A stretch of DNA of 64,000 nucleotides, from positions 4,922,293 through 4,986,292 of the forward strand of contig NC_054708.1 of NCBI RefSeq assembly GCF_016097555.1, written 5' to 3'. Source of the stretch: Gigantopelta aegis (taxonomy: Eukaryota > Mollusca > Gastropoda > Neomphalida > Peltospiridae). Position numbers and translations under genes: made by a program. Position 1 is the first letter of the stretch; each line of letters starts with the position of its first letter. This document shows, one piece after another, positions 11,961 to 24,177 of the stretch. The notes beneath the pieces were generated by a model. It was not told the origin of the DNA and did not search any database. It saw only the letters and a list, made by a program, of their open reading frames with translations.

Positions 11961-12551
11961 TTTGGTCGTGGCCTGTACCTGTGGTTCTTGATTGACATGT
12001 GTATATTTAGACTGTCCCCAGTCAACGTGTCTAGACACACTAAAAAGACGTGCCCCTTTTCTTAAGATCACAGGGTATTGTGTGATCAATGCGCAGACAT
12101 CCCTAAAATCGTAATGGACATTATCAACCGTCCTGCTTTATTACTGTAAATAATTATGTAAAACCCTTGATTAAGAAGACTTTCCCATCTAAAATCACAA
12201 AGCTGACCAATTACGTAGTCTCAAATAAAAAAAAATTACACTTGGGTATCGTGAGTGGTCGTTTTTGATCCAACGTACTCTACCAATAGGCGTAATGTTT
12301 TTTCTGTTTTTGTTTTTTTTGAAGAAATTAAAATACTATAACTCCATTTCGTTCTATTGGTGCAAATTGAAATATATTTAGTTAAATAATTTATTATACT
12401 ATCAAGTCATTTATGTTGTTTTACAAGTCAGGTTAATGAAAGCGAAGCGCCTTGTCGTAAATTATACATACAGGAGTTGGTCGGAGCAGACGTCACTTCG
12501 CCCCAAGCTATAGCACAGGAAGCCACAAAAACGAAACAAAATGGCTGCCTC

Positions 12552-12580
12552 GCCCCCCCCCCCCCCCCCCCCCCCCCCCA
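12552..12580. repeat. Poly-C run
   Basis: About 29 consecutive C within element A. The length may be affected by assembly or sequencing. Confidence 0.9.
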
Positions 12581-12743
12581 GTTAGTAGGAATAATCACGA
12601 TTTTGTTTTATTAACTCTAAAATTACGCGTTGTTCATTTGTTAAAGTGTCAGTATGTGTTAGTGGTCCGGGTACGCATCTTTGCAATACATAAGGCTCAT
12701 GTTTTAGTTTACTCCCCCTTTAATTAATACATATACATACATA

Positions 12744-13392
<649 letters not shown>

Positions 13393-13555
13393 GTTTCAGC
13401 TCAGTACTGGAGGGATCTTGTTTCAGCTCAGTACTGGAGGGATCTTGTTTCAGCTCAGTACTGGAGGGATCTTGTTTCAGCTCAGTACTGGAGGGATCTT
13501 GTTTCAGCTCAGTACTGGAGGGATCTTGTTTCAGCTCAGTACTGGAGGGATCTTG
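13393..13555. repeat. 27-bp minisatellite
   Basis: Six near-identical copies of a unit with 'ctcagtactggagggatctt' followed by 'gtttcag'. The unit length divisible by 3 explains open frames across it. Confidence 0.95.
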
Positions 13556-14263
13556 GGTAGGTGTGATATGTTGGGCTACTCCGAAACTAACGAGCTCTGT
13601 ACAAGTGAGGTCTGCTCTGAAATTGGCGTCAAAGTGTGACTATAGTCATTATCATACCCTCTATTCGGGGTGAGCGGAGTGTATCACACTAGCTATCACG
13701 TCATAATATTAATCCGGGTTGCAGCAATTTATTTTGCTTTCAGCCTTCCGGCTTATTGTCATATATTGCACATATTGCGAGCACTGTTTAATGACAAGTT
13801 GAGCAATCGTAAAGAGGACGTTAAACGTTTTGTCCTCTCCTGACGTCGATTAGAAATAAAATTATATCCCTAAAGGGAGGCTGATAAGAACACGTATGGC
13901 ATATGCATGCATATCAGTATTTTATATTGCGTGGTAATCAATCCTAATTGTAATAACAAAACGACAGATACATTTATATTATTATACGCCATAGACGTCA
14001 GAAGCGATTGAGAGACAGTCTCGCCCCCACCACCCCAACTCCATGCATGTATGATAAACATAAATCATGTAAGGAAATGCTACAAGAACTATGATCATCC
14101 AAGGTAGTATGACAGCATGTGTAATCATTAAGATATTTTGTCATAATCTGTCATTTACTTCTCAAATTTAAATGTTTTGACATGGAGACAGACACACGGA
14201 TAGACAGACAGGGATTTATGAAATGAGTTGTTACAAAATATAGTATTATTAAAAGATACTTAC
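13556..14263. other. Tetraspanin first coding intron, 5' part
   Basis: Sequence just downstream of the N-terminal tetraspanin exon in its sense. No repeat or exon recognised. Confidence 0.5.
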
Positions 14264-14347
14264 CCACATAATAAAACATTGAAAAAATAGGAAATATTTG
14301 GTAACAATGCTGACTTCCGATCTGTCTCTTCGCCGTATTCCCGCCAT
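14264..14347 (-). CDS. Tetraspanin, start-codon exon
   Basis: The ATG at 14347 sits in a good context (GGCC ATG G). The 28-codon reading starts MAGIRRRDRSEVSIV and continues TKYFLFFQCFIMW, stopping at a clean donor TGG|GTAAGT. A short charged cytoplasmic N-terminus followed by K-Y-x-L-F-F opening TM1 is the standard tetraspanin start. It joins in phase 0 to the exon at 280-468, whose first residues LVGLALMAVGAYI complete TM1. The pairing rests on three independent points: matching phase, matching strand, and a complete TM1 across the junction. The intron between them is about 13.8 kb. Whether a non-coding exon lies upstream is not visible. Confidence 0.85.
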
Positions 14348-17088
14348 GGCCAGTTTACTGTTTACTTCCTTTGTCTAATTAATGTCATCGGTGGATGATT
14401 TCATGTCATGTATAGAAAACAATGCAGTTATGTTTAACCATTCGGTCATCAGACAGACACAGTAAATATTTTATCTGTACGGTTCGTGGTGCTATGTCGT
14501 TATCGTCGATGTTATCGAGTACATAGTGGTAAACCGAATATATGTATCCACACACTGTTCGTGCTATATCCGTTACGAAGTCCCTCGAAATGAAGTAATC
14601 CACGATTTATTAAAACTCACGTGACATGCACTTTATGACGAAGATCGCTAACAGCGGTTTCCTTTCGATTTGAGATAATACTAAACTGAGTACTCAACAG
14701 GTGACTGGGGGCGGGTCTTATGAACACATAGATAAGGGGTCAAAGTTCGTCCGTGTTCATTTACCTTCCGTGAAACAACAGCTGAGAATTGCACAAGGAC
14801 TAATAGCGAATACCCCCACCAGTTTTCACCCACGAAGGCACTTCCTTAGGGTATGCGACTTAACGTTAATGGAAAGGTACAAACAAAAGAAAATGTCAAA
14901 GAACAGAGCGCTAGTGCGGTCAGCTTTGTTGTCTAAGAAGGGGTGTGGTGTCCACTGTTAAAAGTCGCGTCGTTAATTGCTCTATTCTGAAATTAAGCAG
15001 GTTTGTTTGATGATGGTGACAAAGGTCGTGTGAGGCTGGAAGTCTGGAAGTCGTGTCTTTGCTCAGTCAGGGCTGTTTGTTGTCGTCTCGTTGGAATACA
15101 CGTCACAAACAACAAGAGTGGGTCCACTGAAGTGACATTAGTTTCGTCGCTCGCTTACTTCGAGGGGGAGTTCCCCACTTAACGCGAACTTAGAGTGTAC
15201 AGTGTTTGTTTGTTTGCTAAAGTTTAGGCTAAAACACACAAAACAAGTCTGATTTCCCAGTCTTACGGTCTAGTTCGTTTAGTTGAATGAGAGTTTGTTT
15301 TTCTAATCTAGATTGGCCACAAGATCATTATTGAAGACAGGTATATCAACCATGTGACAAGATTTTTTTTAAAAGAGTTTTTATGGCAGCAATGGTTATA
15401 TTTAGATGATGTGAAAATAAAATTATTTATTATCATGTTTCAGTATGGTTTTACATATATTTCGTTTATTTTCTTTTTAAAGTATAGCATAGCATCTTGA
15501 CTGACAAAACGTCCGAGAATAAAACTTGGGTAATCTGCACTAATAATCAATTAAAATACGATTACAAATCTTTTGTGATTTGTGCATGCTATGCAAGTCC
15601 AGCGAAGAGTATTTGAAAAGAAGAGTTACTATCAGTTAAATTGTCTAGGAGATGACAATACATGCTATGGGTCAGTTGTATGCATAGATCGTCACTGCCT
15701 TCAATACCTCGTGATAAACCGTCAACAGACTTGACCATCTCATAACGGCGACACTGCGCGTGTCTTGATGACGTCATGTAGGACCAGCAGAACAGGTCAG
15801 GTCAGGTCATAGGGTTTTACGTGCACATTCAGAACAAGCTGTTGTAGCGCACGCCTGTCGTGGGCTCTCTCCGTCCATGGCAGGAAAGGTGGGGTGGGGG
15901 AGGGAGGAGGGACCGCCTGCACTGGCGGGTGCAAGGGAGCACCAGCAGCCCGACCAGGGTCGGTAGCAGGCAAGGGAGCGTGGTGGTGGTGGTGCTATGG
16001 AATGTTGAATGGAGTAGTCAATATGCCAAAGAGAAAAGGTGCGCAATTTTGACCAGCAGAACTGGACCATATTCTATTATATAACCAGGTCATATAACCA
16101 TAGCGCCCTCTGGGTTGTTGTTTCGGGTTACCTGTGAACTGGACATGACGTGTTCGGATTAAGACGTTTGACGCCGCACTTATATCCCGCAGGTTTAGTT
16201 TCTCCACAGCACAGTCTAACTCGTCTAGGGGTCGCATGACGATTGCGCGAACTAAGACAGTAACAGTATGCAAGCCGATGTCATGCCAATCTTCATAGTG
16301 AGCTCATTAAAGGAAGCTAAACCAAAAACCCCACACAAAACTAACACGCATCTGGGATTCCAATGCCTCTGAGGTGTGGTGGAGAAGTGATTGTAAGAAA
16401 ACAACAATATATGTTTTATTGTTATCTCAAATCAGAAGCATGTTTAAAGTTTTGTTAAAAAACAAGGTGTTCATAGAATGCATTAAATAAACTTTGAGAG
16501 ATATTTCTCTATTTTCATCGTTATCGGTAACCTACCACACGGAAAATGAGGTTTTATGGAATATCTAATATAAAATCAACTAATTTAATATCGTTGTTTG
16601 CGTGCAGTGAAATGCTATTTTGGGGTGAACCTTGCAGTACGGTTCCTCAGAAGTGTTTCTGCAGTTCTTATATATTTGAATGTTGCGGAACAACAATCCA
16701 AAGTGATGCCACCCAGGCACCTTTGGGCAATTTGAATAATATGCAAATTGAATCCTGCACAATTGAAATTCGGTTTTTCTACGATATCTCAATGAATATA
16801 TGGGATAGGATCCGGTAAATGGTGCCTACACCCATGTGTTCATGGTCTACGAACCAAACGACCTCAAAACTGATATCCTCCCAACATTCTTTTATTCAAA
16901 AGATGCAAATAACGTGACGCCATTGTCAAAAATTAGATTTCCTTTTACAAGTGATATCAGATAAAAAGAAATGCCTATACCTATTTTCTCATGGTCTATA
17001 ACTTCAACAATCATAGTTACGAAGTTAGTACATGCTTCTATAGATCCAAAGAGTACTCTAAAATACTAGGTGACGCCATTTCAGGAAT
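14348..17088. other. Intergenic or upstream region of the tetraspanin
   Basis: No protein with recognisable similarity. 15800-16000 is G/C-rich and has chance open frames. 16640-17080 contains 'agtgatgccacccaggcacc' and 'tttgggcaatttgaataata', which reappear inverted at 22420-22530, so this is part of a dispersed repeat. Confidence 0.5.
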
Positions 17089-17408
17089 GAGCGGGACGTA
17101 GCCCAGTGGTAAAGCCCCGCTCTATGCGCGGTCGGTCTGGGATCGATCCCCATTGGGCTATTTCTCGTTCCAGCTAGTGTACCACGACTGGTGTATCAAA
17201 GGCCGTGGTATGTACTACCCTGTCTGTGGGATGATGCATATAAAAGATCCCTTGCTGCTAATCGAAAAGAGTAGCCCATGAAATGGCGACAGCAGGTTTC
17301 CTCTCTCAATATCTGTGTGGTCCTTAACCATATGTCTGACGCCATATAACCGTAAAATAAAAATGTGTTGAGTGCGTCGTTAAATAAAACATTTCCTTCC
17401 TTCCTTCT
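17089..17408 (+). mobile_element. Full-length SINE
   Basis: Head 'gcgggacgtagcccagtggt' (A box), 'ggtctgggatcgatcccc' (B box), body 'aaggccgtggtatgtactac', tail 'gtgcgtcgttaaataaaaca' followed by (ttcc)n. It is the same tail type as the copy at 7955-8285. Confidence 0.93.
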
Positions 17409-17605
17409 TTATCTCTGAAAATATATAGATATTCAAGGGGAAGAAACTGTCAATCTCCACTTCAGTACTAGAAGTCGAAATGATTCCACGCACTCACCAT
17501 CATCATCATCTTGTTCTACCTGTTTAGTGTGTTCATTCTGACAGTCACTTAATTCTTTAGAGGCGCAAAAGAAAGTGCAAGGCAAATGAACAGGACAGAA
17601 TCCGC

Positions 17606-18180
17606 TGTGTGCGAAATGGTGTGCACCACACCGTGAACACTCCAAGGCCCAGTCGCTGTGTGCGAAATGGTGTGCACCACACCGTGAACACTCCAAGGCC
17701 CAGTCGCTGTGTGCGAAATGGTGTGCACCACACCGTGAACACTCCAAGGCCCAGTTCTTCTGTTCAAAATGGTGTGCACCACACCGTGAACACTCCAAGG
17801 CCCAGTCGCTGTGTGCGAAATGGTGTGCACCACACCGTGAACACTCCAAGGCCCAGTCGCTGTGTGCGAAATGGTGTGCACCACACCGTGAACACTCCAA
17901 GGCCCAGTCGCAGTGTGCCACCACACCGTGAACCCAGTCGCAGTGTGCACCACACCGTGAACACTCCAAGGCCCAGTCGCTGTGTGGTGTGCACCACACC
18001 GTGAACACTCCAAGGCCCAGTCGCTGTGTGCGAAATGGTGTGCACCACACCGTGAACACTCCAAGGCCCAGTTGTTCTGTTCGAAATGGTGTGCACCACA
18101 CCGTGAACACTCCAAGGCCCAGTTGCTCTGTGCGAAATGGTGTGCACCACACCGTGAACACTCCAAGACCCAGTTGTTCA
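17606..18180. repeat. 51-bp minisatellite
   Basis: About 11 copies of a unit with 'gtgcgaaatggtgtgcacca' and 'caccgtgaacactccaaggc', with a shortened, rearranged stretch near 17900-17990. Several frames on both strands stay open because the unit is 17 codons. One plus frame gives regularly spaced Cys and His (CAKWCAPHREHSKAQ), but there is no supporting gene structure. Confidence 0.95.
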
Positions 18181-19228
18181 AATCATAGCTAAATCAAGCC
18201 TGGGTTAGTCTAATAGTTTTCCTTTAATTATTTTTTTCACAAATACGTTAAAACAAGTTTTAGATTTCATCATGTATGGATACCTTTGGTTGTTTTAAAT
18301 CAAGTTTCAACATTATTTTTTCAATTATAGTCGAGCTCGCAGATTCCGCGGGCTTAGCTATTTTTGGACAATTGCGAACAACTCAGTGTGAAATGTTCCG
18401 TTCTCTTGTAAGTTAAAAAATAAATATAAATCATGCGCCATTTTCACAACCTTGAAATGGTAACTGATCCCCTGTCTTGCAAAATTGTTTATTATTTCCT
18501 TCCAATTCACTCTCCGACTTTCCACGTGTCCCAGACCTGTCGTCTGCTATTTGGGTTTGTCAGCTGACCAGCCGGACATTTTTGTAATGACGTTTTACGG
18601 CTTACATGGAGGCGCATAAAGGCCATATAATATAAACACAAATCTGTAACGTCACAGATTGTTGGTTGACTGAATCAGAGAATTAAACATATTATTTAAA
18701 AAAATTATAAACTGAAAAAAAAAAAAATAATAATAAGAGGTATCCTCGTTTAATCGAAAACCGTACGACTAAGAGGAAATGGCTGGTGCGCATGCTCAGT
18801 CATGCCAGTCTATCAATTTAACGACATTAATGTTTATCTTGTTCAATTTAGAAATAAAATGTATAAAAAGGTAAGTATATACACGCTAGCCCTCTTCCAT
18901 CACGAATTGCACCAGGTGTTAAGAAAACGTCTTTTTGAAAGCATTATCGAAAACCGTACTATGACGTTATCAATGCAATGGCAACAACATAAAATCGAAA
19001 ACAGTAACATGAAAGTGGATATCCGGAAGTGACCAGTCATTACTCAATCGACAGTGCTAGCAGACGTGTTTGGTTGTGTGGATTCCGTCGTGCACCTGTT
19101 GCTGTTTAGGGATGCATCTGCATTGCATTCAGTAAGATTCCAAGGCGCAAATTAACTGTAATAATACATTTCATTGTGCATTAAACTTATTCTTACCATT
19201 TTCCCCCTCATTTTTAAGGAATTTTGTT
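18181..19228. other. Intergenic, with an ATCGAAAACCGTA motif
   Basis: No gene recognised. The motif atcgaaaaccgta occurs at about 18754 and 18948 with a variant at 18995. Its complement occurs at about 20541 on the far side of element D, suggesting an older element into which D inserted. Confidence 0.4.
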
Positions 19229-20461
19229 TTAAAGGAGAGGACAATTAAGGCATTTGGCCTGGTATGCATATTCAACGATATATAATGCACATTATTGCTT
19301 AATATCAACACGTATAATCGTATAGTTAATTAATAAAACGGTTAAATGTGACGACTATTATATCTAACGGGCGCAGCCATTTTGTACCATCTCAGTGAGT
19401 ACGCCCTCTGGCGAGCTGGTGGTTACGTAATATTTAACGCGTCACGTCAGGAATGAGCCTTAGAACTAGAGAAACACAATCTACCTGGTTTTTGCGGGAT
19501 GATAAATAGTCATACATTGCAATGTTCTGTAATAATACACATCCCAGTAAGCCAACAGTAAGTATATCCAGCACTATATATATTATTTTTCAATACAAAA
19601 TAAAATACCATTGTCAAAGTGGCTACACAACAAGTCGAAACAATTAACAATGTTTTGCTCATGCATTAACCTACGTACTGAAATGATACACGGAGTGTTT
19701 TCTTAGTTAATTGGTCTATGCTGTTAGTTGCTTCTACCTTTGATTCCTGATTGGCAGGTGTGTATTTGATTGGTAACCAGACGAGCCAATTAATTGACGC
19801 TGTCTAGACACAAAAATACATACCGGTATTGTGGAATATTACCTGTCGCCCCTAAAATTGTAATGGACATGGTTTATTACTGTAAATAGTTCTGTAAAAC
19901 TATTGATTAAGTAGACTAAAACCACATCTAAAACCACAGAACTGACCAATTACGTAGTCCCAAAGAAAATAAAATTATCACTTGGGTATCGTGGGTTGTC
20001 GTTTTTGCTCCAACGTAGCATATCAATAGGCGTAATAATGTACATTTTTCCTTTTGGATTATTAAACAGAGAAAAACACTATAACCCCATTTTTTTCCGT
20101 TAATGCAACTTGAAATATATTTAGTTAAATTGTTTATTATATTATTACGTCATTTGTGCTGTTTTACAAGTCAGGTTGATCAAAGAGAAGCGCCGTGTCG
20201 AAAATTACTGCTTTTGTTTACACTGTACATGTATACACAGGAGATGGTCAGGAGCTGACGTCACTTCGCCCCAAGCTATCCCACCGGACGTCACAAAAAC
20301 GAAACAAAATGGCTGCCCCCAGTTAGCAGGAATAAACATGATTTTTTATTAACTCTAAAATTACGCGTTTTTCATTTGCTAAAGTGTCAGTATGTGTTGG
20401 TGGTCCGGGTATGCATCTTTCTAACACATAAGGCTCTTGTTGGAGTTGACCCTACCTTTAA
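19229..20461. mobile_element. TTAA-flanked non-autonomous element D (1.23 kb)
   Basis: The cleanest copy of the A/B family: left end TTAAAGGAGAGGACAATTAA, right end complementary to TTAAAGGTAGGGTCAACTCC, both with TTAA. The interior matches B throughout, including 'acgccctctggcgagc' and 'aaaatggctgcccccagtta'. It has no transposase, so it must be mobilised in trans. Confidence 0.88.
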
Positions 20462-20640
20462 GTGTACTTTCTTAACAAGAAGTTGTTGTATCAACGATCG
20501 AACATGTGCAGACATTACAAAATACCCGGAAGTAAAATAATACGGTTTTCGATTTAGTACGGTTTTCAACAACTGGCGATATTAATAATAATAGTAATAA
20601 ATAAATAAAATAAAATAAAATAAAGTAAACAAAGCACTGA
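20462..20640. other. Short AT-rich spacer with a (TAAA)n tract
   Basis: Holds the inverted 'tacggttttcgatt' motif and a 'taaataaaataaaataaaa' run. Confidence 0.6.
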
Positions 20641-20985
20641 AAAGATGATAATTGGAAAGAACACAAAAACTTACCTTCATGACCCCAGACTGGACCATCC
20701 ACCTCAATGATTTAAGCAATTTAATTTCCCATGAGGAAAGTGAAGGGTTTGATTTAGAGGAATCGAAATGCTGTGTAATTTGTAAACAGTTTTCTCTACC
20801 AGCACACAGAGAATGTGTAAATCGTGTGAGTGGCAAGTGGGTACAATGTGATAAAAGTGATAACTAGAAATATCTTATATTCTCCATTGATACCAAGGTT
20901 GTAAGGACAGACAACACGTTTATGTGCCTTCACTGCATGCAGAATGTACTCAGCAAATTACTACAATGTTACTGTCCTGTATATT
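20641..20985 (+). pseudogene. Fragment of a PHD-like/zinc-binding element-type protein
   Basis: The plus-strand reading contains CCVICKQFSLPAHREC, then KWVQCDK, and further on NTFMCLHCMQ. The spacing C-x2-C ... W-x-Q-C-D ... C-x2-C matches the zinc-binding C-terminus (typically 'KWxQCDxCxHWVHLxxC') seen in multicopy invertebrate proteins that travel with mobile elements. The frame is interrupted and one Cys-x-His/Trp block is degraded, so this is a decayed fragment. The name of the parent element is not known to me. Confidence 0.45.
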
Positions 20986-21539
20986 AAAGTATGATTTGTT
21001 CCAGTTTAAAATATCTTGCATTCCAATATTTGTGTTCAGATTATTTGTAACGAGAATTTTTAAGTTATTGGTTTATGTACCTTTAACCATGATAACACGA
21101 CGTTAAAAAGACACATTCTGGTGATATTCACACTAGGACTTGCTTGATGTTCAGGTAACATTTATTAACTTTTTGTCCATAACGGGCCTCCATGCTAAAC
21201 AATCATAACACCCGCGGTAACTGAGAGTGCCTTCTCTTTGTGTATGTACGTCAATGCATAAAAATTGGTACATGTTTCTTACTGGAAATTAATAACTTGG
21301 GTGGGAATTTTTTTATTTCACTATATAAAAAAATGACTAACAAAACAGCAAAAGAAATCGTTAGGTCAGACAAATGTTTTTATTTAGAATCCCATTTTCC
21401 GATAAGCCCCGCGGTAATATGGCGTGCTAGGCTATTATTTGTAATGATTCAGTTCTTTATTTTAAACATGTCTGTATACCACTTGTTAAGCTATTAGTGT
21501 TTCAACAACTGGCCTCAGGCATTCTGGAGAAGCAAAGCC
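20986..21539. other. Unrecognised AT-rich sequence
   Basis: Nothing was recognised on either strand. The short open frames lack similarity or splice context. Confidence 0.4.
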
Positions 21540-22250
21540 AACATCAAGGGCCAGTGTAACTGACATGGAGAGGGTCTTTGAGGCGTCATCCCGCGTCCAT
21601 CCACACTCTGTTGACAATGATGGGACAACATATGGCGAGAGTGACAAAGGCAGTATACACTAGTTTAGAGAGCATGTGCAATGATGCAGATGTCACCGTC
21701 CTGCTTCTACACGTTTATAACAAACTTGGTGTAACTACCATTTAACAGAGGGAGCCACTAGTTCGGATATATCCTGATCGATGTAGCAGCAGTTGTAAAT
21801 AAGTATGTTAATATTGCCCAGCCGTTGTGTGCAACTTTTGTTCTGGATTTGATACTGCTACGCAGCCGATTAGTGTTGGCTAAGCAACTGCCAAGATATT
21901 GCTGACCTAGATGCTGCAACGCCGGAGATGATCACAGAAGTGGCCAAGTTCACAACAAAGTGCTATAGAGCACCAGTGACAATTGGACATATCACGTAAA
22001 TTGTGTATAAAGAACCAGACTTCAGCACCTGGCATAACGACCCTACCAACAACAAGCCAAGTTATCGTCAAAATGTTTGCTTAGCTTATGTTCAGATAAT
22101 CCTTTGGAAGCCTGCACGTCACGCGGAGCCCCCATCCTTTCACATCACTGAATATGGAAGGGCGTGGGATGAAGCCACAAAGAACCCCTCGTGTTGGATT
22201 TGCTTTTACAGACACCATGGTGGTGTTAAGGTGTCGTTGCACAAATTGCA
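21540..22250 (+). pseudogene. Second decayed copy of the DTD / Cys-rich C-terminus family
   Basis: Plus-strand fragments parallel the minus-strand copy at 5265-6660. They are N-D-A-D-V-T-V-L-L-L-H-V-Y near 21685 (the DTD strand), D-L-D-A-A-T-P-E-M-I-T-E-V-A-K-F near 21910-21960 (the acidic helix), and L-A-Y-V-Q-I-I-L-W-K near 22081 (family: 'RAxYQxxxW'). Near 22225 V-V-L-R-C-R-C-T-N-C begins the Cys-rich motif. Several breaks are evident. A minus-strand SINE takes over at about 22252 and removes the C-terminus. Function unknown. Confidence 0.5.
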
Positions 22251-22251
22251 A

Positions 22252-22410
22252 GGGCTTTTTATATGCATTTTCCCACGGACAGGAGCACTGGTTGGAAGGA
22301 GAAAACCCCAATCAGTTGAATGGATTCACCAAGATGGTTTGATCCTGCAATGCAAGTAGCCCAGGCAAGCGCTCAACGGATTGAGTTAAATCCCGCCCCT
22401 GAATTTCGAA
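22252..22410 (-). mobile_element. 5' part of a SINE
   Basis: Complement of the SINE head and body: 'ttttatatgcattttcccac' and 'tgcaagtagcccaggcaagc', then 'aatcccgcccc'. The 3' domain is missing. Confidence 0.75.
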
Positions 22411-23031
22411 AATGACGGACTTAATTTGCATATTGTGCAAATTGCCCAAAGGTGCCAGGGTGGCATCACTTAGATTCTTATTTAACACCCTTCAAAGATA
22501 CAAGAACTGCAGAAAAACATTTAGGACTCCATTGCAAGATTATCTGGGTTACTAGAGGACTAGTTGATGAACTGGGTAGTAAAGGCAGATAACCGAGAAC
22601 ATTTTTAAGAATGAACTAGATCAACATCCATTAAAGATTACTATCTCCTAATTTAATTTAATCTAATCTAATCTAATCTAATCTAACAAAAGTATATTCC
22701 AAAAAAGCTTGGTAAGGGACATAACATGCGCGTGTGCAGGAATTTTAGAGTGTGTATGTGTGTGTGTGTGGGGGGGGGGGGGGGGTGTCTAGATTGTGGT
22801 GAGTGAAGTTTATAGGTGGTAAAGTCATACTCTCCCGGAATATGTATTGAAATTAGTTTTTTTACTTGAGCAGGGAGAAGTTTCGACCCCAATCTGTCTG
22901 GGTTTTTCGCGTCTGCTTAAGCTATCTGTCATACATATATTCTATGATTCTTTAAAAAAAAAATGCTATGGTCTAAAAAAGAGCTCAGATAACACACACG
23001 TTAATATCGTCTACCAAAGGGAAAGTAACTT
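22411..23031. other. GPCR 1 downstream flank
   Basis: 22420-22560 repeats in inverse orientation the dispersed sequence at 16640-16760. 22640-22686 is a (TAATC)n microsatellite and 22751-22786 a (TG)n-(G)n run. 22790-22960 resembles 24720-24880 ('tgtctagattgtg', 'gtcatactc', 'cgaccccaatct'), a further dispersed repeat. No polyadenylation site is obvious. Confidence 0.55.
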
Positions 23032-24177
23032 TCATTCCTTGTTTTCAGAAACAATGCCGTCACTAATGACCCGGATATGTTCATGTTCTGCAACCTGTTG
23101 TTCAGCATCTGGGGTACTTTGAACACTTTGGAACTTGTAACACTTGGAGCACGAGCTTAGGCGTGGTCTTAGTCGTTCTACCACCACGCCATAGTACAGA
23201 GGATTCACCACAGCATTGCCCATACACACGGCGATCGAAGACACGAACACGTGCGATGATATCCTCATGTGTTGATCTGCTCCGATGAAGACCACCACCA
23301 CAAAGATTGGAGCCCACATCACGAAGAAGAAAACCAGTAAACAAAACAGTTTCTTTGCAATCCGGAAATCCCTCTTGTCTCTTCGCTTCTTGTGACTCAT
23401 AGAGCTTATCCGAAGTGGGTTGTTGTCCTTTCCACGTGACTTGATAATGCTCTGTCGAACCATCCAAAACCTTCGGAATATGTTAACATAGCTCCAAGTT
23501 AGTAATCCAAAAGGAATGATGAATACACAGAGGAGCAGAATTATTATGAATATTAATGAGACTTTGGTTTTCGGTTGGCGTGGCCATATCAGGGTACATA
23601 TTGTCACATGAGACTGTCCGAATGTGACAACATGGACGTCGAAGTAGAGGATCATGGGAAGGAAACACAAGAGAGCTGATACCCACACGACTAACAGAAT
23701 ACACAGTGCTGATCGCTGTGTGAGTCTGGTGACTGGTCGACCTACAATACAGATGTATCGGTCCAAGCCGATCAACGTCATCGTCCAGATACCAACAAAC
23801 CCACACACGAATTCAGTGTAGACCATCATGCTGCAAGCCCAACTCCCGAAAATCCACGAACCCGTTATCCTGGTAACTGCAATCATAGGGGCGCCAAATG
23901 TCAGAAACATGTCTGCTATGGTCAAGCTGCAGATGAAACTGTTGGTGACAGTGCACATGCGTCGGTTACAGATGAGTTGTGCACAAACAACAATATTGAA
24001 ATATAAAGACAGGATGAACAGGAAAGTTAAGATGGCTGCCTCAGTAATACCATAAGCAGACGATGACCTATTAAATTGAGAAAAGTAGGAGAAAAACGTT
24101 GTATTTCCCCATCCACGTTTATCGTCGTTTACGAACAAGTACGAAGAATTAAAGTTTTGGTTGGTCTGATCCCACAT
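23032..24177 (-). CDS. Class A GPCR, FFAR4/GPR120-like (paralogue 1)
   Basis: The 381-residue receptor is encoded in one exon. The acceptor tttttttcag lies 12 bases before the ATG, so the 5'UTR is spliced. Candidate N-glycosylation sites are N10, N25 and N36. TM1 spans about 43-68, with D89 in TM2 and C115 at the start of TM3. L-D-R-Y is at 138-141, and C194 in I-C-T-L-I-W-P of ECL2 can pair with C115. FFVMWAP is in TM6 (W288) and N-P-L-Y-Y at 325-329. The ECL2 block ICTLIWP and KRDFRIAKKLF before TM6 match vertebrate FFAR4 (ICTLIWP, QQDFRLFRTLF). R103 aligns with the R99 of human FFAR4 that binds fatty-acid carboxylate. A plasma-membrane lipid-sensing role is inference; the ligand is unknown. 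Paralogue 2 lies 6.7 kb upstream on the same strand. Confidence 0.9.
   Translation of the reverse strand: MWDQTNQNFNSSYLFVNDDKRGWGNTTFFSYFSQFNRSSSAYGITEAAILTFLFILSLYFNIVVCAQLICNRRMCTVTNSFICSLTIADMFLTFGAPMIAVTRITGSWIFGSWACSMMVYTEFVCGFVGIWTMTLIGLDRYICIVGRPVTRLTQRSALCILLVVWVSALLCFLPMILYFDVHVVTFGQSHVTICTLIWPRQPKTKVSLIFIIILLLCVFIIPFGLLTWSYVNIFRRFWMVRQSIIKSRGKDNNPLRISSMSHKKRRDKRDFRIAKKLFCLLVFFFVMWAPIFVVVVFIGADQHMRISSHVFVSSIAVCMGNAVVNPLYYGVVVERLRPRLSSCSKCYKFQSVQSTPDAEQQVAEHEHIRVISDGIVSENKE

Larger units (their letters stand above)
9476..12723. mobile_element. TTAA-flanked non-autonomous element A, split by three insertions
   Basis: The left end is TTAAAGGAAAGTTTAAGCAA at 9476; the right end is complementary to TTAAAGGGGGAGTAAACTAA, ending 12723. 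Its parts, by comparison with copies B and D, are 9476-9714, 9819-10132, 11326-11337 and about 11960-12723. The gaps are a 104-bp insertion with a 9-bp duplication (ctattatat), a whole second copy (10129-11325), and a 0.6 kb insertion starting at 'aacagaacagaac'. No coding sequence is left. TTAA targets and an AAAGG terminus suggest a Kolobok- or piggyBac-related MITE; the superfamily is inference. Confidence 0.8.

Noticed and set aside
14701-14961. 86-codon plus-strand open frame
   Set aside because: Plausible composition but no recognisable family, acceptor or donor; not enough to call a gene.
15807-16084. G/C-rich Pro- and Ser-rich open frames on both strands
   Set aside because: No similarity, no splice context, and composition alone explains the lack of stops.
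17433-18192. Frames with regularly spaced Cys and His (CAKWCAPHREHSK), resembling a B-box or MYND-type zinc finger array
   Set aside because: The 51-bp unit is divisible by 3, so frames on both strands are equally open. No gene structure, and the pattern breaks in the irregular middle units.
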